Assembly: GCA_947491985.1 (NCBI GenBank)
Contig: CANLLR010000004.1
Location: 1-64,000, forward strand
Length of the DNA stretch: 64,000 nucleotides
Direction of reading: 5' to 3'
Source: Flavobacteriaceae bacterium
GTDB taxonomy: Bacteria > Bacteroidota > Bacteroidia > Flavobacteriales > Flavobacteriaceae
Positions within the stretch are counted from its first letter, which is position 1. Every line of letters begins with the position of its first letter. The notes under the pieces are model-generated. The model was given only the letters and a program-made list of their open reading frames with translations. It made no database searches and was not told the origin of the DNA. A program made the position numbers and the translations under genes. Of the stretch, positions 7,802-15,913 are shown piece after piece.

Positions 7802-8725
7802 ATGAACCCAAAAACCGATTTAAAATTAATCTTTTGCTTGATCATTGTCGGAGTTGTTTGGGGAACTACGTATTTGGGGATTCGTGTGGCTGTCGAAACC
7901 ATGCCGCCATGGTACATAACGTCAATTCGACAAGGGATAGCCGCTTTAATCGTTTTAGCTATTTTACTTTATAAAAAACAATTGTCGTGGATGGGTTGGA
8001 ATAATTTTAAATTTCAACTTATTCCATCATTATTGATGATTGTTATTGCTAACGGATTTACAACAATCGCCGAACAATCGTTGCCCAGTGGGTTAACGTC
8101 GATAATGAGCGCGTTATCTCCAGTTGTGATTTTTATTGGCGGTATATTTTTCGGAATTGAAAAGCTAAGTCTGAAAGGCTTTGTTGGAGTTCTATTAGGA
8201 TTTCTTGGCGTCATTTTTATTTTTAGAGATGGATTGGGCGACTTACTGGATCCGAATTACAAAACCGGAATGCTGTTTTTAAGTATTGCTATTTTGAGTT
8301 GGTCGGCCGGAACGGTTTTTACTAAAAAGCACACGCACAAATCCAATAACATTACGTTGAATTTATTGTACCAATTTTCTATTGCAACAGTGGTTCAAAT
8401 TGTACTCGCTTTGATTTTTTCACCAAATGTTGATGTAAACGAATGGAGTTCACGAAGCATGATTGCCACATTGTATTTGGCCATTTTTGGTTCGGTTTTG
8501 GCGTTCTTTTGTTACCATTATGCTTTAAAAAGAGTAACCGCTTTGCAAGTGTCTATCTTAAATTATATCAATACAATTATTGCCGTTTTCTTGGGTTGGT
8601 TGTTGTTGGATGAAGTAATTACATTTGATTTTATTATCGCTACACTTTTGATAATTTTGGGTGTCTTTATCATTAATTATAAGAAGAGTAAAGAAAGTAC
8701 ATACGATAATAAATTGGTAAAATAA
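7802..8725 (+). CDS. EamA/DMT-family transporter
   Basis: An inner-membrane permease of the drug/metabolite transporter superfamily with about ten hydrophobic segments in two EamA repeats. The first repeat opens with GVVWGTTYLGIRVAVETMPP, typical of the family, and the second with SWSAGTVFTKK. ATG 7802 (MNPKTDL) is preferred; the track start at 7781 would add seven residues before a natural beginning. The protein is 307 residues and ends in a short Lys-rich tail. Substrates of this family are mostly unknown. It runs in the same direction as galE, 60 bases after it. Confidence 0.88.
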   Translation: MNPKTDLKLIFCLIIVGVVWGTTYLGIRVAVETMPPWYITSIRQGIAALIVLAILLYKKQLSWMGWNNFKFQLIPSLLMIVIANGFTTIAEQSLPSGLTSIMSALSPVVIFIGGIFFGIEKLSLKGFVGVLLGFLGVIFIFRDGLGDLLDPNYKTGMLFLSIAILSWSAGTVFTKKHTHKSNNITLNLLYQFSIATVVQIVLALIFSPNVDVNEWSSRSMIATLYLAIFGSVLAFFCYHYALKRVTALQVSILNYINTIIAVFLGWLLLDEVITFDFIIATLLIILGVFIINYKKSKESTYDNKLVK

Positions 8726-8727
8726 AA

Positions 8728-8758
8728 AAATCCCCATAACGATTATGAGGATTTCTTT
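8728..8758. terminator. Bidirectional terminator
   Basis: Stem AAATCCCCATAA/TTATGAGGATTT with one mismatch and a three-base loop lies between convergent genes. T tracts follow on both strands, better on the minus strand. Confidence 0.75.
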
Positions 8759-8761
8759 TGA

Positions 8762-8992
8762 TTACTTCTTAGAAGCTTCTTTTAACTTTTCGCCACCTTC
8801 TTCAAGTGCTTCTCCCGTTTTCGCTTGAACCGTGTCAATTACTTCACCTGTTTCGGTAGCTAAGGTGTCCATTTCTTGCTCCACATCGTTTCCTACTGCT
8901 TCTGTAGCATCTTCAACTTTGTCTTTTGTTTTGTCTTGGCAAGACACCATTGCAACAGCTACAAAAGCGATTGCTAAAATTGTTTTTTTCAT
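8762..8992 (-). CDS. Small acidic lipoprotein, paralogue 1
   Basis: A 76-residue lipoprotein: MKKTILAIAF signal, lipobox AMVSC with Cys at 18, then a charged helical tail rich in E, K, D, T and A. It contains repeats of the pattern (D/E)T(V/A)xxKTGEAL. It is clearly related to the next gene (QDKTKDKVEDATEAV here, KEETKDKVQEASEAV there), so the two arose by tandem duplication. The tail looks like an amphipathic helix or coiled coil anchored in the envelope. The function is unknown. Confidence 0.75.
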   Translation of the reverse strand: MKKTILAIAFVAVAMVSCQDKTKDKVEDATEAVGNDVEQEMDTLATETGEVIDTVQAKTGEALEEGGEKLKEASKK

Positions 8993-9075
8993 TTTTAAAA
9001 AAGATTAAGATTAATAACAATCTTCGCAATGCAAATGGAGTGCCAAAAAGTAGGAAAGAGCTATTTAAAAAAAAA

Positions 9076-9324
9076 TTATTTTTTAACGGCTTCTTTTACC
9101 TTTTTTGCTCCTTCTTCAATTTTGCCAGCAGTTTTTTCGAGGGCAGTTTTTGTTTTGGCTTTTACCGTGTCTAATGTTTTCTCAGCCTTTATTTTAGCCG
9201 TGTCAACCGCTTCTTTTACATCACTCGAAACTGCCTCGGAAGCTTCTTGAACTTTGTCTTTGGTTTCTTCTTTACACGAAATAATTAGTGCAGCTATGGC
9301 AAGTGTTAGGATTATTTTTTTCAT
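9076..9324 (-). CDS. Small basic-helical lipoprotein, paralogue 2
   Basis: An 82-residue lipoprotein with lipobox LIISC (Cys 17). Its tail is almost wholly A, K, E, V, T and D, in 11-residue-like repeats (VDTAKIKAEKTLDTVKAKTKT). Such patterns resemble LEA-like or apolipoprotein-like amphipathic helices. It precedes paralogue 1 on the same strand, with 83 bases between them. It ends in AVKK. The function is unknown; a role at the membrane surface or in stress is only a guess. Confidence 0.75.
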   Translation of the reverse strand: MKKIILTLAIAALIISCKEETKDKVQEASEAVSSDVKEAVDTAKIKAEKTLDTVKAKTKTALEKTAGKIEEGAKKVKEAVKK

Positions 9325-9378
9325 AAGATGATTAGATTTAATAGTGTGCGCAAGTTACAATTAAATGGCAAAAAGCAG

Positions 9379-10056
9379 TTATATAATTTTCAGTAACAGA
9401 TTCGGATTCGGACAGTTTTTACTGTAAAATTCTAAATCATTTTCGCTACAAACGCCTGGATAATCGCCCAATTTATTTTGCATGTCGATAATGATTTGAA
9501 AATGCAAATGCGGCGCATAATCGCCATTGGTCGGTGGCAATCCCAAAGTGGCAATTGGCGTTCCTTTTGGAAAAAAATCGCCCACTTTTTTATCGTTCAA
9601 ACTGTCTAAACTCAAATGACCATACAAGGTATGAAAGGTTTGATTTTCATAGTGATGTTGTAAAATAATCGTCGGACCATAATCGCCCAACGCATCGTTG
9701 TTTTGAAAACTATGAATCGTTCCGTCTAATGCGGCAAAAATAGGAGCGGCTTCGTTTATCCATAAATCCAAACCTATGTGAATGTCCCGTTCATTGGTGT
9801 TTTCGTTCTTAAAAACCATACTTCTTTTGTACAAATTGCGTCGTTCCAAATAACCACCATACGCAATCTTAGCGTTATTTTTACCCAAATGATTTTGAAT
9901 GAAAATTTCATAATCTTTTGCCGTTGCTAGTATAGTGTTTTGCAAATCGGTATTCGAAACAGACAAATCCAAACCCACATATTTAGAATAGTCAATTTCA
10001 GAAGCAATAACTTTGGCGGCTTCTAGTGAACGTAAAACTTCTATAAAATTTATCAT
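9379..10056 (-). CDS. M23 family metallopeptidase (LytM-like)
   Basis: A 225-residue protein with the zinc-binding pattern of peptidoglycan endopeptidases: His93 and Asp97 in DIHIGLD, TLYGHLS, and His183/His185 in APHLHFQ. These enzymes usually cut peptide cross-bridges in the cell wall. No signal peptide is visible (MINFIEVLRSLEAAKVIA is not one), so location and substrate are unclear; related cytoplasmic-looking M23 proteins exist in Bacteroidota. It lies downstream of fabD on the same strand but is separated by a terminator-like hairpin. Confidence 0.85.
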   Translation of the reverse strand: MINFIEVLRSLEAAKVIASEIDYSKYVGLDLSVSNTDLQNTILATAKDYEIFIQNHLGKNNAKIAYGGYLERRNLYKRSMVFKNENTNERDIHIGLDLWINEAAPIFAALDGTIHSFQNNDALGDYGPTIILQHHYENQTFHTLYGHLSLDSLNDKKVGDFFPKGTPIATLGLPPTNGDYAPHLHFQIIIDMQNKLGDYPGVCSENDLEFYSKNCPNPNLLLKII

Positions 10057-10068
10057 TTCTTTTAGTTA

Positions 10069-10105
10069 AAAATCCTCACAAACGAAGTGTCTATGAGGAC
10101 TTTGT
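10069..10105 (-). terminator. Terminator after fabD
   Basis: On the minus strand, TCCTCA/TGAGGA with a loop is followed by TTTTT. It sits between fabD and the M23 gene. Confidence 0.6.
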
Positions 10106-10125
10106 TAGATACATCAGCATTACTA

Positions 10126-10998
10126 TTATGCCGATATGGTTTCTACTTCTTTATCTATTTTTGCTACCAATCCCACCAATACTTTTCCCGGTCCTACTTC
10201 AGTAAAACTCGTGGCGCCATCTTTTATCATTTGTTGCACCGATTGCGTCCATTTTACAGGAGCTGTCAATTGGATGATGAGGTTTTTTTTAATTTCGTCT
10301 GCATCTGAAACTGCCGTTGCCGTCACGTTTTGATACACAGGACAAATTGGTTTTGAAAAAGTAGTTGCTTCAATAGCTGCGGCTAATTCCTCACGCGCTG
10401 GTTCCATCATAGGCGAATGAAAAGCGCCACCTACAGGTAATATCAAGGCACGTTTGGCTCCGGCTTCTTTCATTTTTTCGCAAGCCAATTCTACGGTTTT
10501 GTATTCGCCAGAAATTACGAGTTGTCCCGGACAGTTATAATTTGCCGCTACAACAATTCCGTCAATCGAAGCACAAATATCTTCTACAATTTTATCTTCT
10601 AAATTCAAAACAGCAGCCATCGTAGAAGGTGATATTTCACATGCTTTTTGCATGGCAATTGCCCGTTGTGATACCAATTTTAATCCGTCTTCAAAACTCA
10701 AAGTACCATTGGCTACCAAGGCTGAAAATTCGCCCAACGAGTGACCCGCAACCATTTCCGGTTTAAAGTCGGTTAACGTTTTAGCTAAAATTACCGAATG
10801 TAAAAAAACGGCAGGTTGTGTGACTTTGGTTTCTTTTAGTTCTTCGGCTGTACCTTCAAACATAATGTCGGTAATACGAAAACCTAAGATGTCGTTAGCT
10901 TTTTCAAATAGTTCTTTTGCTAAGGCCGAGTTTTCATATAAGTCTTTGCCCATTCCTGGGAATTGTGCGCCTTGTCCAGGGAAAACGTATGCTTTCAT
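10126..10998 (-). CDS. fabD: Malonyl-CoA:ACP transacylase
   Basis: FabD moves malonyl groups from CoA to acyl carrier protein, feeding fatty acid elongation in the cytoplasm. The N-terminus has the GQGAQFPGMG oxyanion-region motif at residues 8-17, the nucleophile Ser87 in GHSLGE, and the catalytic His in GGAFHSPMM near residue 200. The length of 290 is typical. A TAnnTTTG box lies upstream. It is a single gene here, not in a fab cluster. Confidence 0.95.
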   Translation of the reverse strand: MKAYVFPGQGAQFPGMGKDLYENSALAKELFEKANDILGFRITDIMFEGTAEELKETKVTQPAVFLHSVILAKTLTDFKPEMVAGHSLGEFSALVANGTLSFEDGLKLVSQRAIAMQKACEISPSTMAAVLNLEDKIVEDICASIDGIVVAANYNCPGQLVISGEYKTVELACEKMKEAGAKRALILPVGGAFHSPMMEPAREELAAAIEATTFSKPICPVYQNVTATAVSDADEIKKNLIIQLTAPVKWTQSVQQMIKDGATSFTEVGPGKVLVGLVAKIDKEVETISA

Positions 10999-11034
10999 CT
11001 TTTTAGTTTAAAAGTTAGGATTTATTTGTTGAAG

Positions 11035-11042
11035 CAAAACTA
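11035..11042 (-). promoter_or_regulatory. -7 promoter box for fabD
   Basis: TAGTTTTG on the minus strand, 36 bases before the fabD ATG, matches TAnnTTTG. Confidence 0.5.
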
Positions 11043-11131
11043 CTAATTTTAAAGATACTATCTTCGTAAAATAATTAAGTTTGCTTGTAACATTTTGTCG
11101 AGTAACCGACCTATAGCTAAAACTCTAAATC

Positions 11132-12763
11132 ATGAAAAAATCGGTACTTGTTGTATTCTTATTCTTAGTTGGTTTCGCATTGTTCTATCTAAATCTCCCT
11201 GTAATTCAATATGGTTTTTATGAAATAGGCGTGATTGTTTTGGTGTTGTTGTTTATTTATTTTCTGTTTTCATTGGGAATTAACGTTGATAAATCGGGAA
11301 AGAAATTCATAATCGGAACTAAACCTAGTAAAATTTTACTCATCATCATGGGTTTGATTTTTTCCTACTTGACATTAGTTTCCTTATTTACTACAGCTAC
11401 CATTTTTCATACGTCGAGCTATCAAAAAATGATAGGAAAGGTGGATAATGGAGAAAAAATTTCCGAACATATCGCTCCCATTTCTATGGATAAAATTAGA
11501 GTCGTTGATCAGGAGCTGGCTTATTTGTTGGGTGAAAAAGTTATTGGTTCTCAACCTGCTTTGGGAAGTCAAATCAAATTAGGAAAATTTTCCATTCAAA
11601 AAGTCAACAATGAATTGTATTGGATTGCGCCATTATTGCATTCCGGATTTTTTAAATGGTTCAATAATAAAGAAGGTACCCCCGGCTATGTTATGGTGTC
11701 GGCTACCAATGAACGCGACGTGAAGTTAGTGCAAAATATAGATGGCAAGGCATTGCAAATAAAATACCAACCGAGTTCTTATTTTCAGAGTAATATTCAC
11801 CGACATGTTTATTTTAATGGGTATTCTACTGTTGGTTTGGCCGATTTCACTTTTGAAATAGATGAAAAAGGAAATCCGTTTTGGGTAATTACTACCTTCA
11901 ATAAAGAAATAGGATTTTCAGGAAAAAATACTACTGGAATTCTTGTTGTTGATGCTCAAAATGGCTTTACAAAACAGTATTCCATTAAAGATTCTCCAAG
12001 TTGGGTGGACCGAATCCAACCTGCTGAATTTATTGAAGAACAACTTAACGATTGGGGCGAATTGGTTAACGGATATTGGAATTTTTCAAACACCGATAAA
12101 CTGCAAATCACCGAAGGATTGACTTTGGTTTACGGGCAAAATAATAAATCGTATTGGTACACGGGTTTAACTTCTGTGGGAAGTGACGAAAGTGCTGTTG
12201 GCTTTGTTTTGGTTGATACCCGAACCAAAGAAACTACGTTTTACAAACAAAGTGGTGCCACAGAATTTGCGGCTCAAAGTTCGGCCGAAGGGAAAGTACA
12301 AGAAAAAGGATACAAAGCGTCGTTGCCTATTCCGTATAATATAAACGGAATTCCAACGTATGTTATGACCTTAAAAGACGATGGTGGTTTGGTTAAAATG
12401 TATGCAATGGTCGCCATCAATGACTACACAATCGTTGGCGTAGGTAACTCGATGCGTGAAACATTGACTTCTTTTAAAAGCGTTTATAATATGGCTGGAA
12501 ATAAAATCAATCCAGGTAATGTTACTGCAAAAAAATCCATTTCATCCGTAATTAGTCGCATTCAAAGCGATGTAAAAAACGGCAATAGTTTCTATTATTT
12601 TACCATAAAAGATTATCCGAATATATTTGTAGGATCATCACAAGTTTCGAATGAAATTCCGGTAACGGTAGTTGGCGATAGCGTCAAAGTTTCGTTTGAT
12701 ATCGACAACGAACAAGTTATAGATGTGACGAGTTTTGACAATCTGAATTTAAAATTGAAATAA
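11132..12763 (+). CDS. Membrane-anchored protein of unknown function
   Basis: I do not recognise this 543-residue protein. The first 95 residues hold three hydrophobic segments (about 4-22, 30-52 and 68-92), after which a large domain with no further membrane segment follows. That domain is rich in beta-type patterns and aromatic residues. It contains two similar stretches, GTPGYVMV near residue 187 and GIPTYVMT near 408, each after a P-L/P-I-rich strand, suggesting an internal duplication. It also has repeated VDxxNGxT/VDTRTKET strands (ILVVDAQNGFTKQYS, FVLVDTRTKETTFYK) that fit the same two-repeat idea. It stands alone, followed by a good terminator. A sensory or envelope role is possible but unsupported. 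Confidence 0.75.
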   Translation: MKKSVLVVFLFLVGFALFYLNLPVIQYGFYEIGVIVLVLLFIYFLFSLGINVDKSGKKFIIGTKPSKILLIIMGLIFSYLTLVSLFTTATIFHTSSYQKMIGKVDNGEKISEHIAPISMDKIRVVDQELAYLLGEKVIGSQPALGSQIKLGKFSIQKVNNELYWIAPLLHSGFFKWFNNKEGTPGYVMVSATNERDVKLVQNIDGKALQIKYQPSSYFQSNIHRHVYFNGYSTVGLADFTFEIDEKGNPFWVITTFNKEIGFSGKNTTGILVVDAQNGFTKQYSIKDSPSWVDRIQPAEFIEEQLNDWGELVNGYWNFSNTDKLQITEGLTLVYGQNNKSYWYTGLTSVGSDESAVGFVLVDTRTKETTFYKQSGATEFAAQSSAEGKVQEKGYKASLPIPYNINGIPTYVMTLKDDGGLVKMYAMVAINDYTIVGVGNSMRETLTSFKSVYNMAGNKINPGNVTAKKSISSVISRIQSDVKNGNSFYYFTIKDYPNIFVGSSQVSNEIPVTVVGDSVKVSFDIDNEQVIDVTSFDNLNLKLK

Positions 12764-12764
12764 A

Positions 12765-12799
12765 AAAAGCCCTTCTTGATTTTTAAGAAGAGCTTTTTT
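12765..12799 (+). terminator. Rho-independent terminator
   Basis: AAAAAGCCCTTCTT pairs with AAGAAGAGCTTTTTT directly after the stop codon of the preceding gene. Confidence 0.8.
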
Positions 12800-12807
12800 C
12801 ATTACAC

Positions 12808-12860
12808 ATAGTTCACAGAGCTTTTCACTGATAAAATCTCTTTAAATCTCTGTGCAATAT
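12808..12860. repeat. CACAGAG inverted repeat
   Basis: CACAGAG (12814) and CTCTGTG (12848) form an inverted pair around an AT-rich centre containing AAAATCTC. It resembles the CACAGATT palindromes elsewhere in the window. Confidence 0.45.
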
Positions 12861-12898
12861 TGTTTTATTTTTGTGTAAATTTTTTAATAAGTGTTATT

Positions 12899-12930
12899 AA
12901 AAACCATTTTAAAGTTTATTCTGAAATGGC
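12899..12930 (-). terminator. Terminator of the pirin/FMN reductase operon
   Basis: On the minus strand, CCATTT and AAATGG pair and are followed by TTTTTAAT, immediately after the FMN reductase stop. Confidence 0.5.
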
Positions 12931-12936
12931 TCTTTT

Positions 12937-13458
12937 TTAAATAGATGCTATAATGTCTAGCAATTGCTTCTTCAATTCAGGATCTGTAATTCCCTTTTCA
13001 GCGTCAAAATTATCATTAAAGTTCGGCAGTGATAAACTGCCTTTTACATCACCTCCTTGAAAAGTGAATCTGTTATTGGCTATTTCTAAAACCGAGCTTC
13101 CACCGCGATCTCCCGGTGACGTAGCTAATAAAAGCATGGGTTTTTCTTGAAAGGTTTTGCTGTTGATGCGCGATATCCAATCGAAAATATTTTTAAAAGC
13201 GGCTGTATACGCGCCATTGTGTTCAGCAAACGAGATAACAATTACGTCTGCACTACCTATTTTGTGGTAAAAATCGTGCGCCAATTGCGGAATTCCGTCT
13301 TCTTTTTCTTTGTCCATCGAATAGATTGGCATTTCGTAATCATTTAAATCTAAAATTTCTGCCGAAGCATTTTTAAATTGATGAGCCGCAAAAGTGGCCA
13401 GTTGTTTGTTGATGGATTTTTTACTTGATGAGGCACCAAAAGCGAGTATTTTTTTCAT
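12937..13458 (-). CDS. NADPH-dependent FMN reductase family protein
   Basis: A 173-residue flavodoxin-fold oxidoreductase of the FMN_red family, using NAD(P)H to reduce FMN, quinones or azo-type compounds in the cytoplasm. The FMN-phosphate loop is AFGASSSKKSINKQL near residues 6-20, and the family segment SFAEHNGAYTAAFKNIFDW (residues about 84-102) is clear. It lies 26 bases after the pirin gene on the same strand and is probably co-transcribed with it. Both are often linked to redox or xenobiotic stress; the exact substrate is unknown. Confidence 0.87.
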   Translation of the reverse strand: MKKILAFGASSSKKSINKQLATFAAHQFKNASAEILDLNDYEMPIYSMDKEKEDGIPQLAHDFYHKIGSADVIVISFAEHNGAYTAAFKNIFDWISRINSKTFQEKPMLLLATSPGDRGGSSVLEIANNRFTFQGGDVKGSLSLPNFNDNFDAEKGITDPELKKQLLDIIASI

Positions 13459-13484
13459 AATTTATTTTTTTAACTGAATATTAA

Positions 13485-14201
13485 TTATTGTTCCATCGGA
13501 ATTTCCATCACTAAAAACTTTGCATCGGTATTGGCTTTAATTTCAATTTCGGAAGTCTCCCAGATACCAATAGCATCTCTTTTCTTTAACTTTTCTCTAT
13601 TTACCTCAATTTCACCCTCAATGTTCATGATGTAAAATCCGTTTCCTTCTTTTTTAAGAGTCAATTTTTTAGAGAAATCTTTATCAAAATCACTTAAATA
13701 AAACCAAGCATCTTGATATATCCAAACACCTTCGTCATTAGCATTTGGAGAAAGAATTTGTGCAAAGTCATTTTTCTGTTTTGTTACATCCAACGTAATT
13801 TGTTGGTAACGCGGTTCCACATTTCTAACTTTTGGAAACAACCAAATTTGGAATAACTTGGTTTGCTGGTCGTGATTGGGATTGAATTCGCTGTGTTGTA
13901 CTCCAGTTCCGGCGCTCATTACTTGCACGTCACCTGTTTTGATGGTTTCGGTATTTCCCATGCTGTCTTTGTGCGCCAAATCACCTTCTAGCGGAATAGT
14001 TATGATTTCCATATTGTCGTGCGGATGAGTTCCAAAACCCATTCCTGCAGCAACAGTATCATCGTTTAAAACGCGCAACATTCCGAATTGCACTTTGTCA
14101 GGATTGTACCAACTTGCAAAACTAAAACTATGATAAGCATTCAACCAACCATGATTGGCGTGACCTCTTGAATCTGCTGTATGTAAAACTGTATTTTTCA
14201 T
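13485..14201 (-). CDS. Pirin family protein
   Basis: A cupin-fold iron protein; some bacterial members act as quercetin dioxygenases or redox sensors. The metal ligands are all present: His59 and His61 in GTHPHDNMEI, and His103 and Glu105 in GVQHSEFN. The 238-residue length is normal and the N-terminus has SRGHANHGWLNAYHSFSFA, a pirin hallmark. It is the first gene of a two-gene unit with the FMN reductase and has its own TAnnTTTG box. Confidence 0.92.
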   Translation of the reverse strand: MKNTVLHTADSRGHANHGWLNAYHSFSFASWYNPDKVQFGMLRVLNDDTVAAGMGFGTHPHDNMEIITIPLEGDLAHKDSMGNTETIKTGDVQVMSAGTGVQHSEFNPNHDQQTKLFQIWLFPKVRNVEPRYQQITLDVTKQKNDFAQILSPNANDEGVWIYQDAWFYLSDFDKDFSKKLTLKKEGNGFYIMNIEGEIEVNREKLKKRDAIGIWETSEIEIKANTDAKFLVMEIPMEQ

Positions 14202-14231
14202 CGTATTGTAAATTTAGAGATTATTATGGTA

Positions 14232-14239
14232 CAAATGTA
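14232..14239 (-). promoter_or_regulatory. -7 promoter box for the pirin operon
   Basis: TACATTTG on the minus strand, 30 bases before the pirin ATG. Confidence 0.5.
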
Positions 14240-14280
14240 AAGAGATGAAGTGATGTGGTTACTTAATGTAGATTAAGAAA

Positions 14281-14855
14281 TTAGTTGCGCAACATTCGGC
14301 TCATCATTTTGCTGAAAAATTCAGGTGTAACGCCAATGTAAGAAGCAATATGTTTTTGAGAAAACTGCTGAATAAGAGTAGGATATTTTTTGCAGAATTT
14401 TTCAAAGCGTTCTTCTGCAGATAAACTCAAATTATCCATCAACCGTTCTTGGTGTGCAACCAATGAGTTTTCGGCTAGAATTCAGAAAAAACGTTCCAAT
14501 TTTGGGATTCTTTCAAACAGTATTTCTTGATTTCTTTGGTAATTACAACCAACTCCGCATTTTCTAATACTTCAATAAACAAGTTGCCAGGTTTTCTAGA
14601 AATATAACTGTACATGTCGCCCATCCACCAACCTTCGCATGCAAAATGCAATACGTGTTCAATGATGTTATCGTTGATGTTGAAACTACGTAAAATACCT
14701 GATTTGACAAAATAGGTACAATTGGCAATTTCGCCCGAACTTAATAAAATGGATTTGGCTTTGTATTGTTTGGTTTCGGTTTTGGATAAGAATAAGTCCT
14801 CTTCTTCTATAGATAGTAAAACATGTTTGGCTATATTTTGTAGAATGGATTGCAT
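14281..14855 (-). pseudogene. Crp/Fnr family transcription regulator, inactivated
   Basis: Two track ORFs are pieces of one regulator. From ATG 14855 the cyclic-nucleotide-binding-like domain reads MQSILQNIAKHV through FIEVLENAELVVITKEI. The C-terminal helix-turn-helix part reads AHQERLMDNLSLSAEERFE to HIASYIGVTPEFFSKM. Between them the minus strand reads AAAGAATCCCAAAATTGG; restoring one A (AAAGAAATCCC) puts the two halves in one frame as KEIPKLERFF. A TGA then stands where family members have an Arg codon (FF-stop-ILAENSL). A one-base deletion plus a nonsense codon make decay more likely than a sequencing error. The start shown follows a TACTTTTG box closely. Confidence 0.82.
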
Positions 14856-14860
14856 TAGTT

Positions 14861-14868
14861 CAAAAGTA
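14861..14868 (-). promoter_or_regulatory. -7 box before the Crp/Fnr pseudogene
   Basis: TACTTTTG on the minus strand, five bases before ATG 14855. It would give a nearly leaderless mRNA. Confidence 0.4.
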
Positions 14869-14939
14869 CAATTAAAATAGATTTTACAGAAAAACATTTT
14901 ATAAATCTGTTTCATCTATGCAAATCTTTGGCAAATTAG

Positions 14940-14947
14940 TACTTTTG
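14940..14947 (+). promoter_or_regulatory. -7 promoter box for the sugar acetyltransferase
   Basis: TACTTTTG, 18 bases before ATG 14966. It is divergent from the box at 14861. Confidence 0.45.
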
Positions 14948-14965
14948 AGTATTGAAAAATGAGTT

Positions 14966-15523
14966 ATGAAAACTGAAAAAGAAAAAATGCTAGCCGGTGA
15001 AATTTACTTCGCTAATGATAAAGTTCTAGTTGCTGAGCGAACAAGTTCCAAGAAATTACTCCATAAACTGAACGTTATCGAATACCTAATGAACGGAAAC
15101 GCTCGAAATATTCTACGCCAACTCATGCCAAATACACACAAACGATTGTATATCGAACCACCATTTCACTGTGATTACGGTTACAATATTCACTCAGGCG
15201 AAAATGTATATTTTAATGTGAATTGTGTAGTTCTTGACACGATGAAAGTCACAATTGGGAATCATGTTTTTTTCGGACCAGGAGTTCATATATACACAGC
15301 AACACATCCGCTTGATACTATTCAAAGACGAACTGTAGAATATTCAAAACCTGTTACAATTGGCAATGATTGTTGGATTGGAGGAAATACAGTTGTTTGT
15401 CCAGGTGTAACAATTGGTAATGGTTGTACTATTGGTGCAGGAAGCGTAGTTACGAAAGACATTCCGGATAATTCACTTGCCGTTGGTAATCCAGCAAAAG
15501 TAATTCGGGCATTACTACCATAA
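14966..15523 (+). CDS. Sugar O-acetyltransferase (maltose/galactoside acetyltransferase family)
   Basis: A left-handed beta-helix acetyltransferase of the Maa/LacA/NodL type, moving acetyl from acetyl-CoA to a sugar hydroxyl in the cytoplasm. The N-terminal mac domain (EKEKMLAGEIYFANDKVLV) is followed by hexapeptide repeats such as VTIGNH, VTIGND and VTIGNG. The catalytic His114 is in YTATHPLD. Length 185 is normal. It is transcribed divergently from the dead Crp/Fnr gene, which could once have controlled it; that link is only an inference from position. Confidence 0.93.
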   Translation: MKTEKEKMLAGEIYFANDKVLVAERTSSKKLLHKLNVIEYLMNGNARNILRQLMPNTHKRLYIEPPFHCDYGYNIHSGENVYFNVNCVVLDTMKVTIGNHVFFGPGVHIYTATHPLDTIQRRTVEYSKPVTIGNDCWIGGNTVVCPGVTIGNGCTIGAGSVVTKDIPDNSLAVGNPAKVIRALLP

Positions 15524-15552
15524 AAAAAGCGGAACTTAATCCGCTATTTTTT
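15523..15552. terminator. Bidirectional terminator
   Basis: AGCGGA/TCCGCT stem with A and T tracts on either side lies between the convergent acetyltransferase and DUF6370-like genes. It touches the stop codon of the latter. Confidence 0.75.
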
Positions 15553-15910
15553 AGTGTTTGTGCCCATCGTGAGCATCATGTTTGTGTCCTTCTAAGGGAA
15601 GCAATTTAAAACTACTCGCGATAAATTTATTGTCTTTCACTTCGCCAGTTACTTCGGCTTTTCTAACTGCCGAACACATTCCGTCTTTAGCATGAGCATC
15701 ACCATGATCATTCATAGTCGTTCCTTCAACAAAATAACTTTTTCCATCCATTCGAACGGCTAAATCACAGCCTTTTTTATCTTTCAATCCAAATTGGCAT
15801 TGGCCACAAGCGGCTTCTACAGTTTGAGTTTTTTGTTGTGCTTTTTTCTCTTGAGAAAATCCTAAACTAAAAGTGAAAAGGAATACTAATGTTGCAATTG
15901 TTGTTTTCAT
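15551..15910 (-). CDS. Secreted His-rich protein, DUF6370-like
   Basis: A 119-residue exported protein: signal peptide MKTTIATLVFLFTFSLGFSQ, then a small domain with AACGQCQFGL (CxxC), GCDLAV, a DHGDAHAKDGMCSA segment and a His-rich tail GHKHDAHDGHKH. I recall this Cys pattern from the uncharacterised DUF6370 family. The CxxC and His tail suggest metal binding in the periplasm, but no activity is established. It starts three bases after purT stops, so the two are surely on one transcript, although no functional link is obvious. Confidence 0.8.
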   Translation of the reverse strand: MKTTIATLVFLFTFSLGFSQEKKAQQKTQTVEAACGQCQFGLKDKKGCDLAVRMDGKSYFVEGTTMNDHGDAHAKDGMCSAVRKAEVTGEVKDNKFIASSFKLLPLEGHKHDAHDGHKH

Positions 15911-15913
15911 TTT

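Noticed and set aside
9029-9250. Plus-strand ORFs over the tandem lipoproteins
   Set aside because: They are shadows of the paralogous lipoprotein gene with no start signals or recognisable features.
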